Shown: positions 17,050-25,742, counted from the stretch's first letter. The stretch: 64,000 nt of DNA from Marinobacter sp. BW6 (GCF_008107725.1 NZ_VIRN01000054.1:62001-126000), one strand, 5' to 3'. Made by a program: numbers and translations. Notes: generated by a model from the letters alone, not told the origin.

Positions 17050-17976
17050 ATGTCGATGGCTGATCGCGATGGCGTTATCTGGCTGGACGGTGAAATGGTT
17101 CCCTGGCGGGAAGCCAAGACTCACGTCCTGACTCACACCCTGCACTACGGCCTGGGCTGTTTTGAAGGTGTGCGGGCCTACAATACCGCGAACGGTCCGG
17201 CCATTTTCCGCCTGAAAGAGCATACCGATCGACTCTTCCGCTCCGCCCATATCCTGAACATGAAAATGCCGTTCAGTAAGGACGAGATCAATGAAGCGCA
17301 GCGCGCGGCTGTTCGTGAAAACAACCTCGACGAAGCCTATATCCGTCCGATGGCGTTTCTCGGTTCCGAAGGTATGGGTCTCAGAGCCGATAATCTCAAG
17401 GTGCACGTAATGGTTGCGGCCTGGAGCTGGCCTTCCTACATGTCTCCGGAAGCCAAGGAGATGGGCATCAAGGTGCGCACGTCGTCCTATACGCGCCACC
17501 ACGTAAACATCACCATGTGTAAGGCCAAGGCGAACGGCAACTACATCAATTCGATGCTGGCCTTGAATGAGGCCATCTCCGGCGGCGCTGAAGAAGCCCT
17601 GCTGCTGGACAACGAAGGTTATGTTGCTGAAGGTTCCGGGGAGAACATCTTTATCATGCGTGATGGTGTGCTGCACACGCCGGAGCTCACCTCCTGCCTG
17701 GAAGGGATTACCCGCGCTACGATCCTGGATTTCGCCCACGAGCTGAACATTCCGGTCAAGGAACGCAGGATCACCCGCGATGAAGTCTACATCGCTGACG
17801 AAGCCTTCTTCACCGGCACAGCGGCTGAGGTGCTGCCGATCCGTGAGCTGGATGGCCGTGTGATCGGTGCCGGCAAGCGCGGCCCGGTGACCGAGAAGCT
17901 GCAGGGCATGTACTTTGATGCGGTCAAGGGCAAGCTGGCCGAGCACAGCGGTTGGCTGACTCACGTCAAAGGCTGA
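17050..17976 (+). CDS. ilvE: Branched-chain amino acid aminotransferase
   Basis: This fold-type IV PLP enzyme makes Leu, Ile and Val from their 2-oxo acids in the cytoplasm. The 308-residue product carries the PLP lysine as Lys160 in KAKANGNY, the substrate loop GLGCFEGVRAY, and the phosphate-binding region EGSGENIF plus TGTAAEV. AGGAG lies 9 nt before the ATG. A glnE-ilvE-LPS core order is also familiar from Pseudomonas. Confidence 0.96.
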   Translation: MSMADRDGVIWLDGEMVPWREAKTHVLTHTLHYGLGCFEGVRAYNTANGPAIFRLKEHTDRLFRSAHILNMKMPFSKDEINEAQRAAVRENNLDEAYIRPMAFLGSEGMGLRADNLKVHVMVAAWSWPSYMSPEAKEMGIKVRTSSYTRHHVNITMCKAKANGNYINSMLALNEAISGGAEEALLLDNEGYVAEGSGENIFIMRDGVLHTPELTSCLEGITRATILDFAHELNIPVKERRITRDEVYIADEAFFTGTAAEVLPIRELDGRVIGAGKRGPVTEKLQGMYFDAVKGKLAEHSGWLTHVKG

Positions 17977-18064
17977 TTCCAGAAAAGGTAGCAAGCCGCC
18001 GTTGACTGCTTCAGCCCGGCGGCTTTGTTGTTGAACACACCCTGTTTACTGGCGGGACGAGCAA

Positions 18065-18472
18065 ATGGCAGACGTTATCAAGGTACCGGTATCTTTCGGC
18101 GAGGTGCTGGACAAAATTACCATTCTCGAAATCAAGTCCGAGCGCATCAAGGACGAAACGAAGGTCAAGAACGTTCGGCTTGAGCTGGACGAATTGAGTG
18201 CCACCTGGGACGAGGCGGTAAAGGACAAGGCTGCTGAAATTGCCGATCTTCGCAAGCAACTGAAGACGGTAAACGAAGAGCTGTGGGTGATCGAAGACGA
18301 CATTCGTGATCAGGAAGCGGCTCAGGACTTTGGCTCGAGATTCATTGAGCTGGCCCGCGCTGTGTATGTGACCAACGACAAGCGCGCAGCCATCAAAAAA
18401 GACGTCAACCTGGCACTGGGGTCACGTTTCGTGGAAGAGAAGTCCTACCAGGATTACACCGCCCGCAAGTAA
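18065..18472 (+). CDS. DUF6165-type small protein of the LPS core cluster
   Basis: This 135-residue protein is soluble, charged and mostly helical, with likely coiled-coil stretches around ELDELSATWDEAVKDKAAEIADL and LRKQLKTVNEELWVIEDDIRDQE. The opening VPVSFGEVLDKITILEIKSERI is what I associate with DUF6165, a family of unknown function found next to LPS core genes. There is no signal peptide or catalytic motif. It follows ilvE by 88 bp and may be cotranscribed. It converges with the GT9 gene. A scaffold or regulatory role in LPS assembly is speculation. Confidence 0.7.
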   Translation: MADVIKVPVSFGEVLDKITILEIKSERIKDETKVKNVRLELDELSATWDEAVKDKAAEIADLRKQLKTVNEELWVIEDDIRDQEAAQDFGSRFIELARAVYVTNDKRAAIKKDVNLALGSRFVEEKSYQDYTARK

Positions 18473-18512
18473 CCGTCGACGTTTTGGCCGTAGGTTGTAA
18501 GGGTACCGATAG

Positions 18513-18538
18513 GTCGGATTAGCAAGGCGCAATCCGAC
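18513..18538. repeat. Short hairpin repeat between convergent genes
   Basis: GTCGGATT (18513-18520) and AATCCGAC (18531-18538) form a perfect 8-bp stem with the loop AGCAAGGCGC. Hairpins of the type GGTCGGATTAGC...AATCCGACA recur between genes in many proteobacteria, to my recollection. There is no T-run, so any terminator role for the convergent DUF6165 and GT9 genes would be weak. Confidence 0.5.
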
Positions 18539-18560
18539 AACGATCTCAAGCGGCGCCAAG

Positions 18561-19625
18561 TCAGTCAGACTCGGGCGCTGTTTTTGTATCTGATGTGGGG
18601 TGAGCTTCAATCCACTGATCCAGCATTCCCGTTGCATCTGCCACCGTGATCATCTCCATCGCCCCCTCGAACTCTGCTTTTGCCCCCCATCGCGCCTGTT
18701 CCACCGTTTTTCCGGTGAATTTTTCCAGAGCCTGAGGGTAACGATTCACGCACCACTCCAGTGAATTGTAAGGTCCGGACCGGTGCGGGTTGCTCGCCGC
18801 AAACAGCCCAAGCACATCGGTACCCACGGCACTGGCGATATGGGCAGGCCCGGTATCGGGTGCCACCACCAGATCGGCGTGGGTCATCAGGGCGGTCAGT
18901 TGCTTGAGGGTGTCCTTGCCGCAGATATTGTGGGCTTTTTCCTTCATTGCGGCTTCGATTGAGGCGCAATACTCGGCCTCGAAGGGGGCGGGACTGCCCA
19001 CCAGGATCACCTTCATTCCGTGTTTCTGTACTGCATGATCTGCCAGCTTGGCATAGCGCTCTGATGGCCAGTTTCGCAGGGTGTGGCTGGCACACGGGCT
19101 GATCACAAGGTTTCTGCGATCCGCTGACAGCTGGTCCCTGGCGAAATGATGGTCCGAGTCACTCAGGGGAATCTGCCAGTTAGGTGGGGCCGCCTCAAGC
19201 CCCAGAGGCTCCAGGAAGCTGGCGAGGCAGTCGCGCACATGCTGCTTGGGTGCCGGTTTGATTCGGCGGTTTATAAACAGGCCGTGAAGATCCTTGCTGC
19301 GGGCCTTGTCATAGCCAATCCTGGTGTGAGCGGGAATGCAGGCGGCTGCAAGGTTGGCTCGAAACGCCACCTGCATATGAAGCAGCGCGTCGAATTTGCG
19401 ACCCTGCATCTGTCTGCGAAGCTCGGCGTAACCTTTTCGGCCGGCCTTTTTGTCGAAAACAATGAATTCAACGCCGGGCAGATCGCCGATCAGCTTTGCC
19501 TCAATCTTGCCGATAACCCAGGTGATCTTCACGCCGGGAAGCTGCTCCTGGAGGCTCAGGACGACAGGTATCACGTGGGTCACGTCGCCGATGGCGGACA
19601 GGCGAAGAATGCAAATGGAGTTCAT
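18561..19625 (-). CDS. Glycosyltransferase family 9 (LPS heptosyltransferase-like)
   Basis: GT9 enzymes transfer heptose from ADP-heptose to the LPS inner core at the inner membrane. The 354-residue product starts MNSICILRLSAIGDVTH, the GT9 N-terminal signature. It has the C-terminal nucleotide-sugar motif APDTGPAHIASAVG (about 255-270) with GLFAASNPHRSGPYN after it. The WaaC/WaaF/WaaQ subtype cannot be settled by eye. The frame reaches 18 codons further up, but MNSICILR at 19625 fits the family. It is transcribed away from the Kdo kinase gene. Confidence 0.85.
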   Translation of the reverse strand: MNSICILRLSAIGDVTHVIPVVLSLQEQLPGVKITWVIGKIEAKLIGDLPGVEFIVFDKKAGRKGYAELRRQMQGRKFDALLHMQVAFRANLAAACIPAHTRIGYDKARSKDLHGLFINRRIKPAPKQHVRDCLASFLEPLGLEAAPPNWQIPLSDSDHHFARDQLSADRRNLVISPCASHTLRNWPSERYAKLADHAVQKHGMKVILVGSPAPFEAEYCASIEAAMKEKAHNICGKDTLKQLTALMTHADLVVAPDTGPAHIASAVGTDVLGLFAASNPHRSGPYNSLEWCVNRYPQALEKFTGKTVEQARWGAKAEFEGAMEMITVADATGMLDQWIEAHPTSDTKTAPESD

Positions 19626-19781
19626 CAGATATTGATCCGGTTCAGGTTGTGGCCGGGTGCTGTGGAGCTTTGTCGGCAATCATTGGTAAACTGGCCGCCA
19701 TTCTAACGCACTCGCGCGTGTCCGTCCCGGCGAGTGCGGGTGAGGCGTGTCTTCTTTCACTTTGGTGACCAGGTGTCCAGT

Positions 19782-20498
19782 ATGGTGGAGTCTGAAATCT
19801 GTATTCGGGAGAAGGCTTCGGCAATGCTGATTCACCCCGATTACGAGGGCAGGGTTGCCGAAGACTGGTTCAATGCCGCTTCCTGGGGCGATCAGGCCAG
19901 GCCGGTTAGCAGTGGCGGTCGCGGCGGTGCCTGGTTTTTGCAGGCCGGAGAGGACAGATTGGTGCTTCGGGAATATCGCCGGGGCGGGTTGATGGCGAAA
20001 TTTGCGCGATATGCCTATGCCTTCACTCGCGAGGCGGATGTACGCTCCTTTGCAGAATTCCGCTTGCTGAACACACTGGTCGGCCAGGGGCTTCCCGTAC
20101 CCCGGCCGGTTGCAGCCTGGTATCGGAAACTGTCACCGATTCAGTATCGGGCCGCTATCATCATTGAGCGGTTGGAGAACACGTCGCCGCTGGCTGATCT
20201 TATTCCCGAATTGGACGAAGAGGCCTGGGCGTCCATCGGAGAAACCATTCGTCGATTTCACGACGCCGGCGTCATGCATGCAGACCTTAACTGCTTCAAT
20301 GTATTGGTTCGAGGCGAAGAATACTTTCTGATTGATTTCGACAAGAGCAGGTTGATTACAGGCAGTGCCCCGGCGCGCTGGAAAGAGGCCAATCTTGATC
20401 GCTTCTCGCGGTCGCTTGTGAAGGTGGCCGGAGAGGGCGCCCGGGCAAAGGTCTGGAGTAATTTTATGAACGGATACAACAGGGGAATGGCCACTTGA
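19782..20498 (+). CDS. kdkA: 3-deoxy-D-manno-octulosonic acid (Kdo) kinase
   Basis: KdkA phosphorylates Kdo on Kdo-lipid A. The 238-residue product is a kinase-fold protein of the Kdo/WaaP family: GGRGGAW as glycine loop, VLREYRRGG with the ATP-binding lysine/arginine region, the catalytic loop MHADLNCFNVLV (Asp168, Asn170), and the metal site LIDFDKSR. The ATG at 19782 has AGGTG 8 nt upstream; the frame extends 16 codons further. Length is close to that of Haemophilus KdkA (about 241). It begins a four-gene run with end-to-end spacing. Confidence 0.88.
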   Translation: MVESEICIREKASAMLIHPDYEGRVAEDWFNAASWGDQARPVSSGGRGGAWFLQAGEDRLVLREYRRGGLMAKFARYAYAFTREADVRSFAEFRLLNTLVGQGLPVPRPVAAWYRKLSPIQYRAAIIIERLENTSPLADLIPELDEEAWASIGETIRRFHDAGVMHADLNCFNVLVRGEEYFLIDFDKSRLITGSAPARWKEANLDRFSRSLVKVAGEGARAKVWSNFMNGYNRGMAT

Positions 20499-21613
20499 CC
20501 CATCCACAACAGGGCGGATCGCTACCGTCGGTACTTTGTCTTACGGATGCCTGCGATCGTCCGGAGACTGAACTCTTTATCGGACTCAGAAAGGCCGGAT
20601 TCGACGTCGACGTCATGTGTAACCCGAAGGGCAGGAATTATCAGCGCCTCGTCGACGAGGGCATGGTTGCTTGTCCTATCGCCTTGAAGAACCGCTTTGA
20701 CAAGGAAGGCACTGAGGCCATCCGCCAACAACTGGCGAAGAAAAAATACGATGTCATCCACGCCTATAATCCCCGAGCCCTGGCCTGCGGATTGCGGGCT
20801 TCCCGGGGGACAGATATCAAGATCGTCGCCTATCGTGGTGTGATCGGTAACATCAGCTTTCTCAATCCGGAGTCCTGGATTACGTTCCTGCACCCACGTG
20901 TCAGCAAGATTGTCTGTGTCGCCGATGCCATCAAGGACTACCTCGCGAGCCTTCGGTTCCTGTGGATGCACATCCCTGAAAGAAAGCTCCAAAGAATCTA
21001 CAAGGGGCATGACCTGGATTGGTATCAGTCACCCAAGGCCGACCTTGGCCAGTTTGGCGTCCCGGAGGACGCATTCGTGGTGTGCTGTACCGGACGCAAC
21101 AGTCCTCGAAAAGGCTTCGATGACCTGATAGCGGCTATGGATAAGCTGGCAGAGGATGTGAATGCGCATTTGTTGTTGGTCGGGGATGTCATCGAAAACG
21201 GCGAGATTCAGGCGCAGGCTGCCGCCGCGTCTCACCCCGAACGCATTCACTTCACGGGGTTCCGTACCGATGCGCCGGCCATTGCCGCAGCTAGCGATGT
21301 GTTTGTGCTGCCTTCGAAGGAAAGGGAGGGGCTGCCCCGAGCTGTTATCGAGGCTATGGTCTATGGTGTGACGCCGGTGGTGACTAATGTTGGTGGCATG
21401 CCCGAGCTTGTGGAGGATGGCGTTAGTGGATTGGTGGTCCCGCCGGAAAATACCAATGAGCTGTCAAAGGCCATTGAGCGGCTGTACCGCGACCGGGAGC
21501 TGGCCGCCTCGCTTGGGCAAGCGGCGCGGCAAAGGATAGCCCGGGATTTTCACACCTCACAGACCGTCAGGGAGACGGGTGAGATATACAAAGCACTGAC
21601 GGGCAGGGATTGA
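20495..21613 (+). CDS. Glycosyltransferase family 4 protein
   Basis: This 372-residue GT-B fold enzyme has the GT1-superfamily C-terminal domain: GRNSPRKGFDDLI for the nucleotide-sugar site, then LPSKEREGLPRAVIEAM with the EX7E acid pair, then VPPENTNEL. The N-terminal acceptor domain contains HAYNPRALACGLRA. The start is TTG at 20495, overlapping the kdkA stop as TTGA, with AGGGGA upstream; coupling to kdkA is likely. Sugar and linkage are unknown. Context says core oligosaccharide assembly. Confidence 0.87.
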   Translation: MTHPQQGGSLPSVLCLTDACDRPETELFIGLRKAGFDVDVMCNPKGRNYQRLVDEGMVACPIALKNRFDKEGTEAIRQQLAKKKYDVIHAYNPRALACGLRASRGTDIKIVAYRGVIGNISFLNPESWITFLHPRVSKIVCVADAIKDYLASLRFLWMHIPERKLQRIYKGHDLDWYQSPKADLGQFGVPEDAFVVCCTGRNSPRKGFDDLIAAMDKLAEDVNAHLLLVGDVIENGEIQAQAAAASHPERIHFTGFRTDAPAIAAASDVFVLPSKEREGLPRAVIEAMVYGVTPVVTNVGGMPELVEDGVSGLVVPPENTNELSKAIERLYRDRELAASLGQAARQRIARDFHTSQTVRETGEIYKALTGRD

Positions 21614-22693
21614 ATGCGCCGGTATCTGTTTTTTGTTAACCAGCCCTATTCCTATTCAATCCTGCGCCCCCTCCAGGATGAGATTCGGCGCCGGGGTGGC
21701 GAGACAGCCTGGTTCGTAGCGGGTTGCTCGACGGCTCCGCTTCAATCGGACGAGCGACGTCTTGCCTCCGTTAAAGAGGTCATGGATTACAACGCAGACG
21801 CAACCTTTGTGCCCGGGGATTGGGCACCCTACTTTTTTCCAGGAATCAAAGTGGAGGTGTTCCATGGCATGGCCCGTAACAAGCGTGGGCACAGCAGCGA
21901 GGACGAAAGTGATCACTACCGGATTCGAGGATGGTTTGACCTCTATTGCACCCACGCCTTGAAAGACACGGAGAAATTCCGTGAGTTGGCAGCGCAATAC
22001 CAGCATTTCGGGGTCGCCCATACCGGCTGGCCCAAGTTGGATCCTCTTTTATCGCAACGAGAGGCGGGCAAGAGAAGTCGCTCTGAAAATGAATTGCCGG
22101 TGGTATTTTACGCCTCGACCTTTAGCCGATCCGTTACCTCGGCGCCGGAGCTTGTCGAGAAAATTGGTGAGCTTTCGAGGAACGGCCGCTGGAAGTTCAT
22201 TGTGACCCTGCATCCGAAGATGGATCCTTTCGTGGTGGATCAGTATCGCAAGCTGAGTGGCGAGAACCTTCGCTTCGTCGAGAGCGATGAAGATTTGTTG
22301 CCCCTGCTTCCTCAGGCAGACGTGATGCTTTGTGATACCTCATCCATCATGTTCGAATTCATGTTCCTGGATCGGCCGGTCGTTACCTTCAGAACTAAAA
22401 TGCCGGGTCCCTATCTGATCGACGTCCACGACGTGGAGAGCGTTGAGTCGGCGCTGGAGGAAGCGGTTAAGTACCCCGATGCGTTGATGAGAGAAACGCG
22501 AGCACTTTGCGATCAATTGCACAGTTTCCGCGATGGTCGTTCCAGCGAGCGGGTTCTTGATGCGGTTGAGGATTTCCTGATCAACAAACGTAGCCAACTC
22601 AAGCGCAAGCCGATAAATCTGTTGCGCAAACTGAAAGTCAGGCGCCGGTTGCGCAAGGAACTTGCACGTATGGCACCGGAAAGCTCAGGATAG
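21614..22693 (+). CDS. CDP-glycerol glycerophosphotransferase-like protein
   Basis: The 359-residue protein carries the hallmarks of the teichoic-acid glycerophosphotransferase fold: FHGMARNKRG (His84, compare WHGTPLKK), VTLHPKMDPF, and LCDTSSIMFEFMFLDRPV. These enzymes pass glycerol phosphate, or a related CDP-polyol, to a glycan. In a Gram-negative core cluster it might add a phospho-glycerol-type group. No CDP-glycerol synthetase (tagD) is in the window. The ATG follows the previous stop with no gap, and the C terminus is strongly basic (KLKVRRRLRKEL), suggesting peripheral membrane contact. Confidence 0.8.
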   Translation: MRRYLFFVNQPYSYSILRPLQDEIRRRGGETAWFVAGCSTAPLQSDERRLASVKEVMDYNADATFVPGDWAPYFFPGIKVEVFHGMARNKRGHSSEDESDHYRIRGWFDLYCTHALKDTEKFRELAAQYQHFGVAHTGWPKLDPLLSQREAGKRSRSENELPVVFYASTFSRSVTSAPELVEKIGELSRNGRWKFIVTLHPKMDPFVVDQYRKLSGENLRFVESDEDLLPLLPQADVMLCDTSSIMFEFMFLDRPVVTFRTKMPGPYLIDVHDVESVESALEEAVKYPDALMRETRALCDQLHSFRDGRSSERVLDAVEDFLINKRSQLKRKPINLLRKLKVRRRLRKELARMAPESSG

Positions 22694-22727
22694 ATGCTGC
22701 AAAGGTCCAGACCAGGAATCGAATAAT

Positions 22728-23774
22728 GTGAGCAGCGCCGCCAGTCCTATCAATGTCTTTGTTGCGAGCACTCCTTTGCAGCTGATCAGTTGCTCCGAGG
22801 CTCGTCACCACTATGGCTGCAGTATTGAAACGACACTTCTGATTATTGCCCGACCTGACAATCGGGAGACCGAGGAGCAAATTGCTTTCCTTGCCGAAGC
22901 GCTGGGCTGGCAGGGTATCGAAACCATCTATCTGAAAAAGAGTTCCTTTTATCTTCGTCTGGGAGCGGTTGCCAAGAGCCTTTCGCGACGAAAAATCGAA
23001 CGGTTGTTTATCGGAAACAAGTCCAGCTGGATCCATGAGGTGTTTTACAGGGGCTTCGATAGCGAACAGCTGATTTTTGTGGATGACGGCTTGGCGACGG
23101 TAACCTATTACCACGCCATTCACGACGAGGGTATTGCCTCCCGGATTTCAGCGGCCAAAAAACGGCTTCTGAAAACCATGGGCATCCGGATTCATCGCGT
23201 AGTTCCGGATGTGATCGCTTTCTTCACCTTCTTTCCTTTGCAGAGCTCGGAGCTGGTTCAGGTGCAAGTCCATGATTTTCCCGTGTTTCGCAAAACCTTC
23301 AAGACCTCTGCCCGAGACAGCAGGCAAATGCCCATGGTTGGATTTCTTGGCCAGCCCTTCGGTGGAGAAGAGCGGCTTCAGCAACTGAAACTGCAAATTC
23401 AGCACGTGGTGGAACGTCATCCTGAGAGCCGCGTTGTGTACTTTATGCACCGAAAGGAAAGCCGGGAAGAGTTGGAGAAGTTGCTGGCAGAATTTCCGCT
23501 CGAGATACGACAGGCCGGTCGTCCGATAGAGGTCGAGGTAGCTCTATCCGGAGAAATGTATCTGGCTTTCTACAGCTTTGCTTCAACCGCGCTGTTTACG
23601 CTGAAGAAGATTTTCCCGGAGATCCGGGTGTTCCAGATTGATGACGCCGCACTTGGCGCTCGGCTCCCCTATTATGAGGAGATAAGGAGTATGTTCAGGA
23701 GCGTAGGCGTGGAAACGACGCTCCTGCGGGGGTCACGACTTTTCGAAACGGGCCGGCCTGTCCAGAGTCCATAA
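22728..23774 (+). CDS. GT52/polysialyltransferase-like glycosyltransferase
   Basis: The N terminus INVFVASTPLQLISCSEA resembles the xxxTPLQL opening of lipooligosaccharide sialyltransferases (GT52) and bacterial polysialyltransferases. It also has the acidic motif DDG (119-121, in IFVDDGLAT) described for polysialyltransferases. The usual HP motif is not clear; VVYFMHRKES may stand in for it. Donor sugar is uncertain and no sialic-acid synthesis genes are in the window. I start it at GTG 22728 with AGGA upstream; the frame runs back to 22662. Its 3' end overlaps the convergent ligase gene by 42 bp. Confidence 0.5.
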   Translation: MSSAASPINVFVASTPLQLISCSEARHHYGCSIETTLLIIARPDNRETEEQIAFLAEALGWQGIETIYLKKSSFYLRLGAVAKSLSRRKIERLFIGNKSSWIHEVFYRGFDSEQLIFVDDGLATVTYYHAIHDEGIASRISAAKKRLLKTMGIRIHRVVPDVIAFFTFFPLQSSELVQVQVHDFPVFRKTFKTSARDSRQMPMVGFLGQPFGGEERLQQLKLQIQHVVERHPESRVVYFMHRKESREELEKLLAEFPLEIRQAGRPIEVEVALSGEMYLAFYSFASTALFTLKKIFPEIRVFQIDDAALGARLPYYEEIRSMFRSVGVETTLLRGSRLFETGRPVQSP

Positions 23775-25742
23775 CCCGGCATACTTGTTGAACGTTACCT
23801 GAGCATAGGTGACCGCTGTCAGATAACCCACAGAGCCGTCCAGAAAGCCGAAACGTATGAAGTAAACCTGCACGAACGTCATCAAGCCTCGCAGAGTAGG
23901 GTAGATCATGGTGCGGGTCTTCTTGCCTTTGCGATGCTTCTCCAGAGAACCAAGCCAGGCGTATTTCGCGCTTTTCTCCAGAGAATGGCCGAAATCCCGG
24001 TGTGTGTAGTGCGTCAGGCGGCCTCTGAGGGTTTTGATCTTGCGTCCTGATGGAATCAGTATCCGCTCGTGTACCAGAGCATCTGAAAAACTGACGCCTT
24101 CCCGACGGAACAGTCGGAGCGGTGCTCGGCCGCTGCGCCCGAAATCTAGGCGACTGCCATAAATCGTTACCGCCCAGGGAAGCTTATAGGCGTCCGCGTC
24201 AGGGTCTGCAAGGTGATCGTTGATCTCTTTTGCCAGCTCTGGTGTGACACGCTCATCGGCATCCAGTGACAGCACCCACTCACCGGTCGCTTTCTCAAGT
24301 GCGCGCTGCTTCTGGATGCCAAAACCGGGCCAGTCGGTGATTTCAACAACATCGGCCAATTCTCTGGCCAGTTCCACAGTCCTGTCAGTACTGCCGCTAT
24401 CCAGAACGATGATTTCGTCTGCAACCAGCCTCGCTGACTTCAGGCAGTCGGTAATATGGTCTTCTTCGTTTTTCGTGATAATGGTCGCTGAAACCTTCCG
24501 GGCCCTGTTTCGAACATAGGACGCGCTCAACTCAGTGAACATAGCCGAGGCGATGGAGGCAACCGCAAGCAGGTAGAAGGTAAGGAACAGGGTTCGATTG
24601 AATGTGGCTTCGGTCAGGCCAAAGAAAAAGTACCCAAGGGATACCATACAGCCAGCCGCCGCAAGGTGCGCCGTGGCGGCATGGCGGCTGGACAGGTTTC
24701 TGGCAAAGATGGCCAGCGGAATGAAAATAAGCAGGGCCCAGCTGAGAACGCCGGGAATACCGCTGGTGGCAGCGTTATTGAGCAGATCGTTATGGGCATG
24801 TCCCGTGCAACAGTCCAGGAAGTGCTCCGGCAGATTGCCAGTTGCAACTTCCGATTCTATGCGGTGGGTGTAGCCACCGAGGCCAGCGCCAGTCCAGGGG
24901 TTGTCGCTGAGCATATTCAAGGCCTGCCCCCAGACTTCCAGGCGAATTTCCATACCTGAATCCAGGTGCCCGTTGTGAAGCAAACCATTGAGTGAACTGG
25001 ACATGCGATCGCTGGTGATAATCGCGCCGGCGACGAGCAGTGGCACAACAACCAATCCGGCAATTCGAAGCCTTTTGCTGAGCAGCGGTACAAGCGCGAC
25101 CAGAAGAAATGGCAGAGCAACCAGATTGCTGCGGGTTTCAGACAGCATCGAAATCAGGACCGCAGCCGTTCCACCGGTGAAAAACAGTATCGCCAGGCCC
25201 GTCCGTTTATCCCGAATAAAAAACATGGCAGCAACGATCGTCAACATGCCCCCCAGAAGGGCGAGATTTCCGAAGCTGATCGGGTTGATCCCGCCACCGA
25301 AACGGGAATTCAACACCTGACCAAGCGCGCCCTGGCGGGCAGCAATGGTCACCAGAAAAATCCCGATGACAGACACAGCCATCAGTCCGATGGCAGCAAA
25401 AGTCGTGCGGGCGCCGATCCGCGCATAACTGATGGCAACAATGAGGGGCCAGAACAGGATAAACCTGGCGTGCGTGCCAAATGTCTTTCCGCCCTCGTAG
25501 TCAAAGCCTTCCAGGGTCCAGGACAGAAAGCTCACGAGAACGAAGAACCAGAAGGAAAAGTGCAGTAGCCTGAGCTCTTTGGGCTTGTCCCAGCCGGTTC
25601 TATACAGTGATTTCCGGGCACTGAGGGCCATGCCTGCAATGGCGAGCAAGAGGGTTGCGCCGGCCAGGATGCTCGAAGACAGCAGTGCGCCGCCGAGCCC
25701 GATGATCAGCAGTGCATGGAAGGCCAGTCTGGGGTTCAACAT
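23733..25742 (-). CDS. Fusion: O-antigen ligase (WaaL/Wzy_C) plus family 2 glycosyltransferase (WaaE-like)
   Basis: One uninterrupted 669-residue frame. Residues 1-405 are a polytopic membrane protein with about a dozen hydrophobic segments and a large periplasmic loop. The loop contains NPWTGAGLGGY (281-291) and GHAHNDLLN (314-322), the Wzy_C/WaaL signature. From about 416 a GT2 domain starts (SATIITKNEEDHI, IIVLDSGSTDRT), with its DxD in LSLDADERV (491-499) and the WaaE/KdtX tail (GSVGYLTAVTYAQVTFNKY). The first half joins lipid-linked glycan to core in the periplasm; the second adds a sugar, usually glucose, to inner core in the cytosol. The start overlaps the stop of the acyltransferase gene (ATGTTGA). 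Confidence 0.88.
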   Translation of the reverse strand: MLNPRLAFHALLIIGLGGALLSSSILAGATLLLAIAGMALSARKSLYRTGWDKPKELRLLHFSFWFFVLVSFLSWTLEGFDYEGGKTFGTHARFILFWPLIVAISYARIGARTTFAAIGLMAVSVIGIFLVTIAARQGALGQVLNSRFGGGINPISFGNLALLGGMLTIVAAMFFIRDKRTGLAILFFTGGTAAVLISMLSETRSNLVALPFLLVALVPLLSKRLRIAGLVVVPLLVAGAIITSDRMSSSLNGLLHNGHLDSGMEIRLEVWGQALNMLSDNPWTGAGLGGYTHRIESEVATGNLPEHFLDCCTGHAHNDLLNNAATSGIPGVLSWALLIFIPLAIFARNLSSRHAATAHLAAAGCMVSLGYFFFGLTEATFNRTLFLTFYLLAVASIASAMFTELSASYVRNRARKVSATIITKNEEDHITDCLKSARLVADEIIVLDSGSTDRTVELARELADVVEITDWPGFGIQKQRALEKATGEWVLSLDADERVTPELAKEINDHLADPDADAYKLPWAVTIYGSRLDFGRSGRAPLRLFRREGVSFSDALVHERILIPSGRKIKTLRGRLTHYTHRDFGHSLEKSAKYAWLGSLEKHRKGKKTRTMIYPTLRGLMTFVQVYFIRFGFLDGSVGYLTAVTYAQVTFNKYAGLWTLDRPARFEKS

